Source: Candidatus Scalindua sp. (GTDB taxonomy: Bacteria > Planctomycetota > Brocadiia > Brocadiales > Scalinduaceae). From it: a DNA stretch of 64,000 nucleotides. The stretch lies in NCBI GenBank assembly GCA_030748215.1, contig JASMMK010000037.1:43224-107223 (forward strand). Direction: 5' to 3'. The translations under genes were made by a program, and so were the position numbers. Below are positions 55,609 through 64,000 of this stretch, piece after piece. Numbering within the stretch: position 1 is the first letter of the stretch; the number at the start of each line of letters is the position of its first letter. Under the pieces are notes generated by a model. That model searched no databases and was not told the origin of the DNA. It saw only the letters and a program-made list of their open reading frames with translations.

Positions 55609-57114
55609 TTATTTTCCGTCTTTACAAGACATCAGGTAATGTGTCAAGGCAGTTGCCTCTTCGTCAGTAAGGTTATAATTTGGCTCAACTGCATCAGGAG
55701 TTTCATGGTGAGGATCTTTCAAGTGGAAAAAGATAAAGCCACTCTCCATTCTGTCACCAACTCTTTTCAGATTAGGTCCAACAATACCACCCTCCTTAAT
55801 AGTATGGCATGTCTTACAACCCTTAGCATCATATATCTCTTTGCCAAGGTTAATCTCATTATTCGAAGGCTCTACATTGGCAAAGGTATCTAAATCAATT
55901 TCGCCGTTTACAAAATACTCTTCTACAAAGTCTGCCCCTGTCTGGGCCTCTTCTGAAGTAAGATTAAATTTAGGCATCTGTTTAAGTAGCGGACGGATTA
56001 TGTCTGGCTTTTCTATAAAACCTTTTATCCATTCGCCTTTCAGTTTGCTACCTTCGTGTGTAAGCTCCGGCGCGAAAGAGCCCCCGTGCCCCTGTATGTT
56101 ATGACAAGTCATACATCTGACATCATTTAATAATTTCTCAAACTCATTTGTTATTTCGCTCTCACTCTTTTGCTTCTTTACAGGCAATAGCTCCGAAACG
56201 CCTTCAATCTCATGACACACGAAGCATCGGTTGAATTCAATAATCTTTTTTCCCTTTTCAGCTAATGTACCTTCATGAACAATCAATGCCGCTTCAGCTT
56301 CTACTGTCTCTGCTGCATCATCAGTTACAACCTCTTCCACAGCAGCCGTTTCTTCTTCTCCATTTTCATCTTCCTCATCCTCGTCATCGTCTTCATCCGG
56401 TTTGAAATCCCAGTCCTGCATTAAGTACTCTACAAGCTTTCTTAATTCATCATCATTAAATCTATACCTTGACATCTGAGTTTCATGGAAATAGCCCCTT
56501 GGCTCTTTAATCCATTGGTATAACCAGTCCCGATTTATCTTCTCCGCCACGGCACCAAGATCCGGCCCTACACCAACAGCTCCACCCTTTCCTTTTACAG
56601 GATGACAAATATTACATCTTGCACGACCCCAGATAGCTTTTCCTCCTGAAACTAATGTATCCATCTTATCATATTCATCATCGGTCATGTCGTCTTCTGC
56701 TTTCAGCAAGCCCGCATCCCACTCTTGTTTGGGGAAGCTACTGTCAGCAATACTTTCCAGATAAGCGATGACAGCATCAATATCATCAGAACTAAGCATA
56801 AGCCTGGGCATTCTCGCATTTGGTATCATTGCACTTGGATTATCTATCCACTTCTTAATCCACTCTTTGTTAGCCTTGTGTACAACATTCTTGAGAGTTG
56901 GTCCGTTCTTCGACCTTTCATACGGATCCTCAGAATCGAAAGGTAATTTCTTATAATCCTTATCGCCTCTATAGATAGATTCTATTTCAAGAAAGAGTGG
57001 ATCAGGTTCCAGAGATTGCGCGTGTATCATGCTCTTACAAGTTAGAACGTAGCCAATGATTACGCACATTATAATGAAAATTGAAATATGATTTAATTTC
57101 TTCGTATTAATCAT
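55609..57114 (-). CDS. Tetrahaem c-type cytochrome with a haem-less fifth domain
   Basis: A 501-residue exported protein with CxxCH motifs at 167-171 (CNICH), 297-301 (CFVCH), 334-338 (CMTCH) and 433-437 (CKTCH). Several cytochrome c-like segments carry the MPxxxL..E..... ligand pattern (MPKFNLTSEEA near 380). The first domain (about 40-125) also looks like a cytochrome c domain (GPTLKNVV, IPNARMPRLMLSSDDIDAVIAYLES) but has no CxxCH, so its haem site is lost. Residues 239-260 are an acidic run of Asp/Glu. A signal peptide leads. It belongs to the leftward cytochrome run; the redox partner is unknown. Confidence 0.92.
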   Translation of the reverse strand: MINTKKLNHISIFIIMCVIIGYVLTCKSMIHAQSLEPDPLFLEIESIYRGDKDYKKLPFDSEDPYERSKNGPTLKNVVHKANKEWIKKWIDNPSAMIPNARMPRLMLSSDDIDAVIAYLESIADSSFPKQEWDAGLLKAEDDMTDDEYDKMDTLVSGGKAIWGRARCNICHPVKGKGGAVGVGPDLGAVAEKINRDWLYQWIKEPRGYFHETQMSRYRFNDDELRKLVEYLMQDWDFKPDEDDDEDEEDENGEEETAAVEEVVTDDAAETVEAEAALIVHEGTLAEKGKKIIEFNRCFVCHEIEGVSELLPVKKQKSESEITNEFEKLLNDVRCMTCHNIQGHGGSFAPELTHEGSKLKGEWIKGFIEKPDIIRPLLKQMPKFNLTSEEAQTGADFVEEYFVNGEIDLDTFANVEPSNNEINLGKEIYDAKGCKTCHTIKEGGIVGPNLKRVGDRMESGFIFFHLKDPHHETPDAVEPNYNLTDEEATALTHYLMSCKDGK

Positions 57115-57155
57115 TTTATTTTAACGTTTAAATTTTAGACTAAAAAGCCATTACA

Positions 57156-58886
57156 TCATTTAGAAGGAATTTCCGTTGGAAATCTTCTTATCCTTGCTAC
57201 AACCCAGAACTGAATACAAACAGCCATGAAAACAGCTACCAGCGCATAAACATAAACAGTTTTAGGTGTTGTCATTTCCAGAGTCAAATAATACCAGGAT
57301 GATATTGCTTTCTGGCCTTTAATCTCTGAATTTGATCCATCCCACACTGCTAATGCATAGGGTATTAGTTTACCCTTCTCAAATTGAACATCTAATTTTT
57401 TGTCAGCGGTAAAAATAGGCCTTGTAATCATAACCTGCCATTTACCATTTTTCCAGTGACCTTTACCTAGAGAGTTCTGGCTATTGTCAGGCTGCACTGA
57501 AAGTCTCTTGAATCCCTTTGCATTCATCTCTTTTATCTTGAAAAAGCCTTTAAATTCCTCTTTGGCTGCTTCCGCTACAACCACTTCTTCTTGCTCTGCT
57601 TCGGTTGCAACTTCATCGTCACCCGCATCATCATCATATGTTTCTTCCTCTTCAAGATCCTCACCACCATCTGTTTCTGTCTCAATATCATCAGCACCTT
57701 GAGCCGTCAGAATGGATTCATCAAAAGCTTTCCAATGCAGAAGTTCTACGCCATTCCCAGAATCTCCCATAGCAAAGTATGGCTTTTTCAAGCCTTCAGG
57801 GATCTTCGTTGGGAATTGTATGGCAACAGCATCACTGTATGTTTCAGCCTGCTCGTTGGTCCTATCATCCCACTCTATCAGGAATGCTATATTCTCTTTG
57901 TTATAAAACGACTTAATCCTGACAGAATTTGCAGACGGAGTCCAGAATCTTGGACTTGCAACGATTTGACCAGCTAACGGCAATTCTACAGCTTCTATTG
58001 TACCCCATGCATCATCTTCAGGTCCTGAAGGCAGATTACCATCTACAAGTCTAGATTTTAATACGACATCTGTTTGCATATCATGAGAGATTGACTTCAC
58101 ATAATGTGATAGATGCCATCTGTCTTCATCTGTAAGATAATCAGCATAGGATCCCATAGGAGTTTCATTCAGACCCGTAGTAACAGTTCTGTAAACATCC
58201 TCTTCTGTGTTACCACCTTTAAACATCCAGCTATGTGTAAGATCTCTTGCTTTAAATGGAAGATCCCATTGTTTCTTTAGAGTAGTTGTAAGTGCACCAT
58301 CTCCCCTGCCGTCTTCACCATGACATAAGACACACCTAGCCTCTTTGAATAATTTCTTACCACGTTTTATAGAATCAGCACTGGAAGCGCTTCCACCTCC
58401 TAATGAGACTTCGGATCGCTCACCCTTTTCTTTAAATTCTGAGTTGAAAGTTTTGATATAATAGATAACCTGCCATCTCTCTTCCGGAGTCAATGTATTC
58501 CAGAAAGGCATGGCAGAACCCTCAACACCACTTGATATTATTCTAAAGAGATCCTCGTCTGTAGGAAGAACACCCTGTCCTGTAGAACGGATCTTATATT
58601 CATCTCTCGTAAAGTTTCTTGGTTTCGGATCCAGACGCGGAGCATCAGATCCGTTTCCGTCCCCTTTAATACCGTGGCAATAGTAGCATTTTATCTCGTA
58701 AAGTTTCTTTCCGGCAGCTATCGCATCAGAAGTTTCCGGTATCTTTCCGCTAACATCTTTCTTATACACTCTAAATAGCTGTGCAGCGTGAGCAGAATCT
58801 TCACACAGACTCATAACTGCGAATACTGCAGCCATTAAGCATATAAAGAAACTCCTGAAAATTAAATTGTATTTTATTTTGCTCAT
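57156..58886 (-). CDS. Dihaem cytochrome c with ethylbenzene-dehydrogenase-type haem b domain and membrane anchor
   Basis: A 576-residue exported protein. After a signal segment, two cytochrome c domains carry CYYCHG (67-72) and CVLCHG (185-190), each with MPF/MGSYAD-type Met ligands downstream. Residues about 280-540 match the gamma subunit of ethylbenzene dehydrogenase/DMSO reductase-like enzymes, which bind haem b (WGTIEAVELPLAGQIVASPRFW, MGDSGNGVELLHW). This domain is split by a long acidic linker (about 395-440). A C-terminal membrane helix (TVYVYALVAVFMAVCIQFWVV) ends with a basic tail. No molybdenum enzyme is nearby, so the haem b domain probably acts as an electron relay. The ATG at 58886 is used; a TTG four codons upstream is possible. 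Confidence 0.9.
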   Translation of the reverse strand: MSKIKYNLIFRSFFICLMAAVFAVMSLCEDSAHAAQLFRVYKKDVSGKIPETSDAIAAGKKLYEIKCYYCHGIKGDGNGSDAPRLDPKPRNFTRDEYKIRSTGQGVLPTDEDLFRIISSGVEGSAMPFWNTLTPEERWQVIYYIKTFNSEFKEKGERSEVSLGGGSASSADSIKRGKKLFKEARCVLCHGEDGRGDGALTTTLKKQWDLPFKARDLTHSWMFKGGNTEEDVYRTVTTGLNETPMGSYADYLTDEDRWHLSHYVKSISHDMQTDVVLKSRLVDGNLPSGPEDDAWGTIEAVELPLAGQIVASPRFWTPSANSVRIKSFYNKENIAFLIEWDDRTNEQAETYSDAVAIQFPTKIPEGLKKPYFAMGDSGNGVELLHWKAFDESILTAQGADDIETETDGGEDLEEEETYDDDAGDDEVATEAEQEEVVVAEAAKEEFKGFFKIKEMNAKGFKRLSVQPDNSQNSLGKGHWKNGKWQVMITRPIFTADKKLDVQFEKGKLIPYALAVWDGSNSEIKGQKAISSWYYLTLEMTTPKTVYVYALVAVFMAVCIQFWVVARIRRFPTEIPSK

Positions 58887-58901
58887 ATTTAAATCCAAAT
58901 A

Positions 58902-59678
58902 TTATTCGTGTTCCATCTCTTCTCTTTGACGTGCCTGAACTCCAGCAGTCGCATATTCACCCATTATTATCTTCCAGATCTGTGTATCAGTCAAAACGTC
59001 TTTCCAGGCAGGCATTGCAGAATCCCAAGGTGTAGATGTAGCTGGAAGTCCGGGTCCACCCTCTTTAATCCTCCAAAAAGCAAAAGCTTCTACTACCGTC
59101 GCGATCGTACCTGGATCAGTAAAATTAATAGGTCTTAAACGAAAGGCATTGGCAAAAGGCCCGTTCCCGTCTGCCTTTGATCCGTGACAGGGACGACAGT
59201 TCTGCTGATAAAGATGTTTGCCCTCTTCAATACACCTTCTTTTTGTTGCTTCGTCAGCATTCGCGAAAGGATTTTCCATCTTCTCAAACTCCTGCAACAA
59301 TGTAGGATGCTGAATCCTCAACTCTACAGGAGAAGCTGTTCCAGGTACTGTCCCCGAATATACAAACCAGCCGACTAATAAGGGAATAGAGATAACTAAC
59401 ATCTTCTGAAATAGCAATTTAAGTTTATCATTACCTGCAGGCAAGATGAAACTCAGAAAATTTGCCCACTTTAGATCGCTAGTCGATACATAAACAAGTG
59501 ATGCGGAGATCGCCAATACCATATACCAGAGCAGCAGTGTACTTGGCGTAGGCATAGTGTGATCTTTCGCCAGTAAAATCATGAAAACGTATGGCGCTAT
59601 CACCTTGATAATGGCAAATACAATTAACACTGAAACTACCACCATCATCATTGAATATGAGTTTTTTTTCTTTGCCAT
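58902..59678 (-). CDS. Membrane-bound monohaem cytochrome c with three N-terminal helices
   Basis: A 258-residue protein with membrane segments at about 9-34, 45-65 and 92-108, followed by one cytochrome c domain with CRPCHGSKADGNG at 161-173 and the Met ligand in DSAMPAWKDVLTDTQIW. The end is acidic (QREEMEHE). The multi-span N-terminus is not a simple anchor and could pack against the CydA-like protein. It follows the dihaem gene at 59724 by 45 bases, with AAAGGT before the ATG. Confidence 0.9.
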   Translation of the reverse strand: MAKKKNSYSMMMVVVSVLIVFAIIKVIAPYVFMILLAKDHTMPTPSTLLLWYMVLAISASLVYVSTSDLKWANFLSFILPAGNDKLKLLFQKMLVISIPLLVGWFVYSGTVPGTASPVELRIQHPTLLQEFEKMENPFANADEATKRRCIEEGKHLYQQNCRPCHGSKADGNGPFANAFRLRPINFTDPGTIATVVEAFAFWRIKEGGPGLPATSTPWDSAMPAWKDVLTDTQIWKIIMGEYATAGVQARQREEMEHE

Positions 59679-59723
59679 CTTGTTACCTTTTATACTAGTT
59701 ACCAGTCTATTACTTTTATAATT

Positions 59724-60671
59724 TTATTTCTGACTTAAAAGAAACATTATAACACCATAGAATTCTTTAGTTGTCAGCATATCCCTGAAATTACCAGGCA
59801 TAATAGAGACGTCCTGTTTCTGCATCTGAGCTATCTCTTCAGGGTAGAAAACATACTCCTCCATCACCCCGTCTTCATCAACCATTAATACAATCTCTTC
59901 CTCATCCTGACTTACAAGGAGTCCGTTATAGGCCATTCCTTCAGTCGTCATCAGATACATGGTTTCAAAGCCCTTTACAATTATTTCGCTCGGCTTTAGT
60001 ACGGATTCTATAAGATACTGAGGAGTCTGCACCGCACCAATGCCTGTAAGATCAGGTCCTACCTGTGAACCCTTTCCGTTTAGGACATGGCATTTTGAGC
60101 AAGTAACGCCTCTTGATTCATCGAAAAAGACCAACTCTCCCTCTTTTATATCAACGTCTATAGGAGGAACCCAAGGAGCGACTTCCTCTCCAGATGCCTC
60201 AGGAATTCTTTCAGCAAATTTCGCAACTGCCTCTATGTCTGGCTCACCACCCAACGTCTGCAAGTAAGATATAACTGCAAGAATCTGCTCACGACTTAAC
60301 ATGATGGGTGCATCATAAACCTTCGGCATGATATTGTCATATCCCTCAACTACAAAAGCTGCTGGATTTACTATTGACTCTACGAGATATTCCAGACTGG
60401 AAGCCAAACCTGCTGCTTTAGCTCTTTCTGCTGCTCGTGACGCAAGCCCCTCCTGGTTAGGCCCTCTTGTTGCACTTCCGGAAGTACCTATACTATGACA
60501 TGTATGACACTGACCATCTCCCCAGTATATCTTCTCACCAGCCTCAGGACTCACCCCGGTAGCACCACCACCGCCACCTCCACCGGAAAGACCCGTTACG
60601 TAGATACACACGAAAGCAAAAAAACCAATGATAGACAGCGAAAACGCTACTGCTTTTAAAAAACTTTTCAT
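59724..60671 (-). CDS. Membrane-anchored dihaem c-type cytochrome
   Basis: A 315-residue exported protein with an N-terminal anchor or signal (about 7-28), a poly-Gly stretch, and two cytochrome c domains with CHTCHS (55-60) and CSKCHV (191-196). The second domain resembles the haem-binding domain found in planctomycete PVC-type cytochromes: GSQVGPDLTGIGAVQTPQYLIESVLKPSEIIVKGFETM followed by a beta-rich insert (NGLLVSQDEEEIVLMVDEDGV) and SIMPGNFRDMLTTKEFYGVIMFL with the Met ligand. It sits directly behind the CydA-like gene. Confidence 0.92.
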   Translation of the reverse strand: MKSFLKAVAFSLSIIGFFAFVCIYVTGLSGGGGGGGATGVSPEAGEKIYWGDGQCHTCHSIGTSGSATRGPNQEGLASRAAERAKAAGLASSLEYLVESIVNPAAFVVEGYDNIMPKVYDAPIMLSREQILAVISYLQTLGGEPDIEAVAKFAERIPEASGEEVAPWVPPIDVDIKEGELVFFDESRGVTCSKCHVLNGKGSQVGPDLTGIGAVQTPQYLIESVLKPSEIIVKGFETMYLMTTEGMAYNGLLVSQDEEEIVLMVDEDGVMEEYVFYPEEIAQMQKQDVSIMPGNFRDMLTTKEFYGVIMFLLSQK

Positions 60672-60738
60672 TACCTAATATTTCCTCAACTATATATAGC
60701 CGCTAATTTGTTTCATACTTCCCTGCTACTATAATACT

Positions 60739-62757
60739 TTACGCATGCTTCTTTTTCTTATCACCGAGAGTTGCAAGCCAGAAAACAATCGCCACCATCG
60801 CCAGAAAAAGAAAGACAATTAAAGAGACTACCCAACCCATATACGCAATACTGGGAGTGAACGCACCCGGAGACTTATCCTGCATAAACCCATAAATATG
60901 CCAGTTCATCCTCAGTCCGGAACGTATAAAGCCCATCAACCCCATAAGTGTCACGATAGCCACACAGAGAAGCAGTAGAGCATATTGTGCTCTGTTCGGT
61001 ATTTTACCCCATTGTATACCTCCAACCTCTTTTGCATTCTTAAAGAGAAAGACATCTATTACCGTATTAACAATCAAGGTAGAAATAACTATTGAAACCT
61101 GAGTTACAGACAGGAATCTCAAAACCATGTTCGCCTTTTCCATAAGCACAAATCCGTAGTACCAGAAATATATAACAGATATAGAAACTGTCACAACAAA
61201 CAGCAATGTCTGCGCAAGCTTACCTCTATTTGAAAACGTGAGAAACAGCGCCGCGATAATTGCCGCAATCTGTATCTTGATACACGTAAGGAGCGGATTT
61301 ATGTACGGCCTTATTGCCTCGTTCAGGTCCTGCCCCTTGAGCCCCATAGAATACCATAGCAGATACATTATCGTAAGACCCACTGTAATTATCATGGTAA
61401 TTCTTGCAGCATTACCATGGCTCTTGAATGGCATAGTTTCGCCCTTATTAGCCCTTTTATATAATAGAAAGCTGAAGAATGTAGCCAGGATCAGGAGGTT
61501 TACGACCGCGTTCTTTGCGGCCATAACTCCGAAGAATTTTGAAAATGGATGATATTGTTCACCGATAAGGGCTCTCTCTTCTCCACTTAGTGGAAGATTA
61601 TGAGGTGTGAGCCAAACGGCAAAGCAGAAGAAAATAACGATATTTATGTATTTAACATAGGGAGTATACCGTTCTGAGCCTTTTATCCTTCCCAGACCAT
61701 TCCATAAATAATAGTTTCCACCGACAAAAAGCATTCCAATAAGGATTGCCTGTATTATAAATGTCCAGGAGAAGGCCCCACCCATCATGATATTACCCAT
61801 GACAGGACTGGCACTGTAAATTTCCCTTCCAAGATAGTATCCTGCAAAAGGCAGAGGAATGAATGCAGCCAGGCCTATAAAATTCCCTATGTAACCCATC
61901 CAATCATAATGCGCTCTATCTTCTTCTGTTTTTGCTCCCATGAATTTAACGGCAGCATAAGCACCAACCACAAAACCACCAAATGCCACGTTGGCTATAA
62001 TACGATGGATATTTACCGGCATCCAGAGGAAGTTGAAGAAAGCCGCTGAGCGATCTAACACTGCACCGGTTTTCATATCAATACCTGAAGGTGCCATCAT
62101 AAAAGTAGCCCATGAATTAGCCAGCATCATCAGGGTGGTACCAAATACATTCAGCATTACACCCAGAAAAACATGAAGCCATTTACCCGGACCTGTCTTC
62201 AATAGATCCCACGAGTAGTAGTATGCATAGAGAAAGAACACCTCACCAAAGAAACAGAGCGCATACACGTACATGTACGGATGAAAGACACCCGTCATAT
62301 AACGCATAAATCCTGGATATAAGCCATAAAGTGCAAAAGACAGAAGTCCACCCAACGCAGCCGTTGTCGCAAACGCTGTCGATAACAACTTTGTAAATTC
62401 ACGCGCCAGATTATCAAACTGCAGGTTGTTAGTTTTTGCTCCAATCGCTTCGATGATAACCACAAAGAGCGGCACCGCCAACACAAAGGCGGCAAACATG
62501 AGGTGTAACTGAGATATGATCCATACAATAAGCCTGCCATCAATCCCAAAGAAATTTCTATACTCATCCTCTACATATGGGACCGATTCTTCTTCTACAG
62601 CTTCCTCCGCAGACCCCTCTGCATCTCCGGTAACTTCAGCAGCCACTGTTTCTTCAGCATGCTCCTCAGCTATCCCAGTGTTAACTGCAAGCGCAACGAG
62701 GAACAGTGCAAGAAAGAGTGTAAAAACTATTTTTAGATTTAATTTTTTTACGTTCAT
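60739..62757 (-). CDS. Cytochrome-bd-superfamily subunit I-like membrane protein (CydA-like), no CydB partner
   Basis: A 672-residue protein with about 14 membrane helices. Unlike normal CydA it starts with a signal-like segment (1-30) and an acidic exported linker (31-66). Then comes LIVWIISQLHLMFAAFVLAVPLF, with His85 in the place of the first haem ligand of CydA, GEVFFLYAYYYSWD with an acidic residue in a helix, FGTTLMMLANSWATFMMAPSGI, and NIHRIIANVAFGGFVVGAYAA with a second ligand His. The long hydrophilic quinol loop of CydA is absent, and the protein is longer at the C-terminus with extra helices. No cydB gene is in the window. Such proteins belong to divergent branches of the bd superfamily seen with c-type cytochromes, for example in nitrifiers; reaction with oxygen or another acceptor is unproven. 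Confidence 0.85.
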   Translation of the reverse strand: MNVKKLNLKIVFTLFLALFLVALAVNTGIAEEHAEETVAAEVTGDAEGSAEEAVEEESVPYVEDEYRNFFGIDGRLIVWIISQLHLMFAAFVLAVPLFVVIIEAIGAKTNNLQFDNLAREFTKLLSTAFATTAALGGLLSFALYGLYPGFMRYMTGVFHPYMYVYALCFFGEVFFLYAYYYSWDLLKTGPGKWLHVFLGVMLNVFGTTLMMLANSWATFMMAPSGIDMKTGAVLDRSAAFFNFLWMPVNIHRIIANVAFGGFVVGAYAAVKFMGAKTEEDRAHYDWMGYIGNFIGLAAFIPLPFAGYYLGREIYSASPVMGNIMMGGAFSWTFIIQAILIGMLFVGGNYYLWNGLGRIKGSERYTPYVKYINIVIFFCFAVWLTPHNLPLSGEERALIGEQYHPFSKFFGVMAAKNAVVNLLILATFFSFLLYKRANKGETMPFKSHGNAARITMIITVGLTIMYLLWYSMGLKGQDLNEAIRPYINPLLTCIKIQIAAIIAALFLTFSNRGKLAQTLLFVVTVSISVIYFWYYGFVLMEKANMVLRFLSVTQVSIVISTLIVNTVIDVFLFKNAKEVGGIQWGKIPNRAQYALLLLCVAIVTLMGLMGFIRSGLRMNWHIYGFMQDKSPGAFTPSIAYMGWVVSLIVFLFLAMVAIVFWLATLGDKKKKHA

Positions 62758-62828
62758 TCTTTGTTATATTATATAAGACAAGCCTTATGGCTTGAGCTAA
62801 ACATATCCAGAAGAATCATTCAACTAAC

Positions 62829-63584
62829 TTAATGTTTTTTTCTTTTTCTTTTCTTCTTAGCCTTCTTTTCCAATCCAAAGTCAGCTTTAGCCTCTCCACC
62901 GGCAGCAACAGTAACTTCCTGTGTTGTCTTACCGAGCGATTCCTGCCATGCCTGAACTGTATAAGTACCGGCAGGCACTCCTTCGAGCTTGTAGTTTCCA
63001 TTTGCGTCTGTTAATACGTAATATGGATTCGCCTGCACAATCAGCCATGAAGTCATCCATTTGTGCACATCACATGTAACCTTAACAGTTTCCGGAAATT
63101 CAAAAGTTTTGGAAATATTACCGTGAGCCGCAACGCCTTCGTTAAATGCCGTATTCTTCATTGACCATGAATGTAGGTTGTGCATTACATCATCACTGTT
63201 TAGCAACTTGATAGAGGTTCCCTGAGGAATCATTGCAACATGAGGAATAAAAACGCACCCTTTCTGATCTATAGCAGGGGTTCCGCCTTCGAATTTTTTC
63301 CCTTTTGAGATGTTGGTAATAGAGACTACAGCATTCTGTATAGAATCACCTGAAAGCATTAAGGCCTCTGATGGAAGGTCGTCATGTCCGCATGTAGCCT
63401 GGTCTTTATCTACCTTTAACACTTTTGCTGCTGGTACATCACCAACAAGCTTAACCGTACCTGTTATTGTTCCACCGTTAGATACATCACCACCTTCGTA
63501 TGCGAACAAGTTACCTACTGACAATACCAGCGAAAGCATCGCTATCGCCAAGAAACATACAAAACTCTTTGTAAACTTACTCAT
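62829..63584 (-). CDS. Exported cupredoxin with carboxypeptidase-regulatory-like domain and basic tail
   Basis: A 251-residue exported protein: signal peptide (about 1-28), a cupredoxin-like domain (about 35-170) with the type 1 copper pattern, His in DVMHNLHSW then TCDVHKWM (Cys-x2-His-x2-Met), a beta-sandwich carboxypeptidase-regulatory-like domain (YYVLTDANGNYKLEGVPAGTYTVQAW) and a strongly basic end (KKAKKKRKRKKH). The copper site looks complete, so it can carry one electron. It lies upstream of the CydA-like gene (71-base gap) in the same direction. GGAGG before ATG 63584 decides the start over one seven codons earlier. Confidence 0.88.
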   Translation of the reverse strand: MSKFTKSFVCFLAIAMLSLVLSVGNLFAYEGGDVSNGGTITGTVKLVGDVPAAKVLKVDKDQATCGHDDLPSEALMLSGDSIQNAVVSITNISKGKKFEGGTPAIDQKGCVFIPHVAMIPQGTSIKLLNSDDVMHNLHSWSMKNTAFNEGVAAHGNISKTFEFPETVKVTCDVHKWMTSWLIVQANPYYVLTDANGNYKLEGVPAGTYTVQAWQESLGKTTQEVTVAAGGEAKADFGLEKKAKKKRKRKKH

Positions 63585-63842
63585 ATTAAAACCTCCAAGA
63601 AACATAATTAACGTATTTTTATATGTATGTAATTAAGTTATCAACAAAACGTGTCATAAACCAGACTTTAACAGAGCAAAATAATTTCTACACTACAAAA
63701 CATTATCTTCTCTCTGGAATCAGCTTTCAGAATCAATTCACGTCCAAAATGCCAAAGTCATAACTTATATCAGAAAAACTTTAACATTTCAAATATAAAT
63801 TACTTCAATTTTAAAAAAAATTTATGATACCAACTTATCCTG

Positions 63843-64000
63843 TCAATCTATCAAAGGACCTCCCGATTCAGCTGCCTTTTGCATGAGCATCTCCTCGGGA
63901 AGGTTCATCAGTAAATCCTTTAAAGCAACAGCCTGCTCTTCCGGTGTTCCGGGAAAAATCTCCTGAAATACGCCTTCCCTGAAAAATTTAGGCATCTTTG
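63843..64000 (-). CDS. C-terminal fragment, probably of an exported cytochrome-related protein
   Basis: The leftward frame is open at the right window edge and ends with TGA at 63845-63843, giving about 52 residues. The visible tail reads MPKFFREGVFQEIFPGTPEEQ and then NLPEEMLMQKAAES. MPKFF followed by an acidic helix could be the Met-ligand end of a cytochrome c domain, but no CxxCH is in view. It is on the same strand as the cytochrome run, 258 bases upstream of the cupredoxin gene. The gap is AT-rich, has no gene, and holds a possible TTGATA-17-TAAAAA promoter read leftward near 63615-63650. Confidence 0.5.
   Translation of the reverse strand, partial: KMPKFFREGVFQEIFPGTPEEQAVALKDLLMNLPEEMLMQKAAESGGPLID

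Noticed and set aside
60739..62757. Canonical quinol oxidase subunit CydA
   Set aside because: No quinol loop, no CydB, extra helices and an exported acidic linker; only the superfamily is supported.

Overview
The window is low-GC bacterial chromosome (about 40 % G+C by eye) with single-copy housekeeping genes, no rRNA or tRNA that I can find, no phage and no insertion sequence. The best guess for the host is an anammox-type planctomycete (Brocadiales, Scalindua-like). This rests on the dense set of exported c-type cytochromes around a cytochrome-bd-like subunit, a UspA-PCP_red fusion, a radical-SAM haem synthase (AhbD type), cytochrome lipoproteins and many TTG starts. No hydrazine-metabolism marker lies in the window, so this is inference. 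Recognisable sigma-70-like promoters and several perfect terminator hairpins are present.

Layout. 1-6.2 kb: tail of an unknown gene, an exported FKBP isomerase, then a leftward panC-panD-lgt-zinc ribbon operon and a U32 peptidase. 6.3-11.3 kb: a beta-propeller lipoprotein, a cyclic-nucleotide-binding protein, and an exported M1-M28-PDZ peptidase. 11.4-14.6 kb: a 2-hydroxyacyl-CoA dehydratase/benzoyl-CoA reductase-like module (two subunits plus activase) in which the first subunit has lost most cluster cysteines. 14.8-22 kb: a B12-type radical SAM protein, a long non-coding stretch ending in a perfect hairpin, a 53-residue protein, endonuclease IV, an M16 protease and an RRM protein. 22.4-26 kb: cysD-cysNC sulfate activation, followed by a decayed LigE-like DNA ligase. 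26-32.4 kb: a GH13_18 phosphorylase, the ABC-F protein Uup, and an 849-residue orphan.

32.9-45.2 kb: a PhzF-like enzyme, a decayed flavoprotein, an M24 peptidase, two tandem cytochrome lipoproteins, an acidic-tailed membrane protein, a PilZ-like protein, an exported zinc ribbon-TPR-sulfatase-modifying-factor protein, valS-cimA, and ahbD. 45.3-53.5 kb: a YqaA-like membrane protein, an exported Memo-AMMECR1 fusion with a second AMMECR1 protein, a CBS protein, an exported double-Cache sensor with no output domain, and small enzymes.

53.7-64 kb: the most striking locus. It is a leftward run of at least nine genes: a further gene cut by the window edge, a copper-type cupredoxin with a basic tail, a large CydA-like membrane protein without CydB, five c-type cytochromes (ten CxxCH motifs in all, one protein also with an ethylbenzene-dehydrogenase-type haem b domain), and a UspA-UspA-PCP_red protein. 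Together they look like an extracytoplasmic electron-transfer chain feeding a cytochrome-bd-superfamily membrane core with no obvious quinol loop. Acidic linkers in several members and the basic tail of the cupredoxin suggest electrostatic docking. Substrate and acceptor cannot be read from the sequence.
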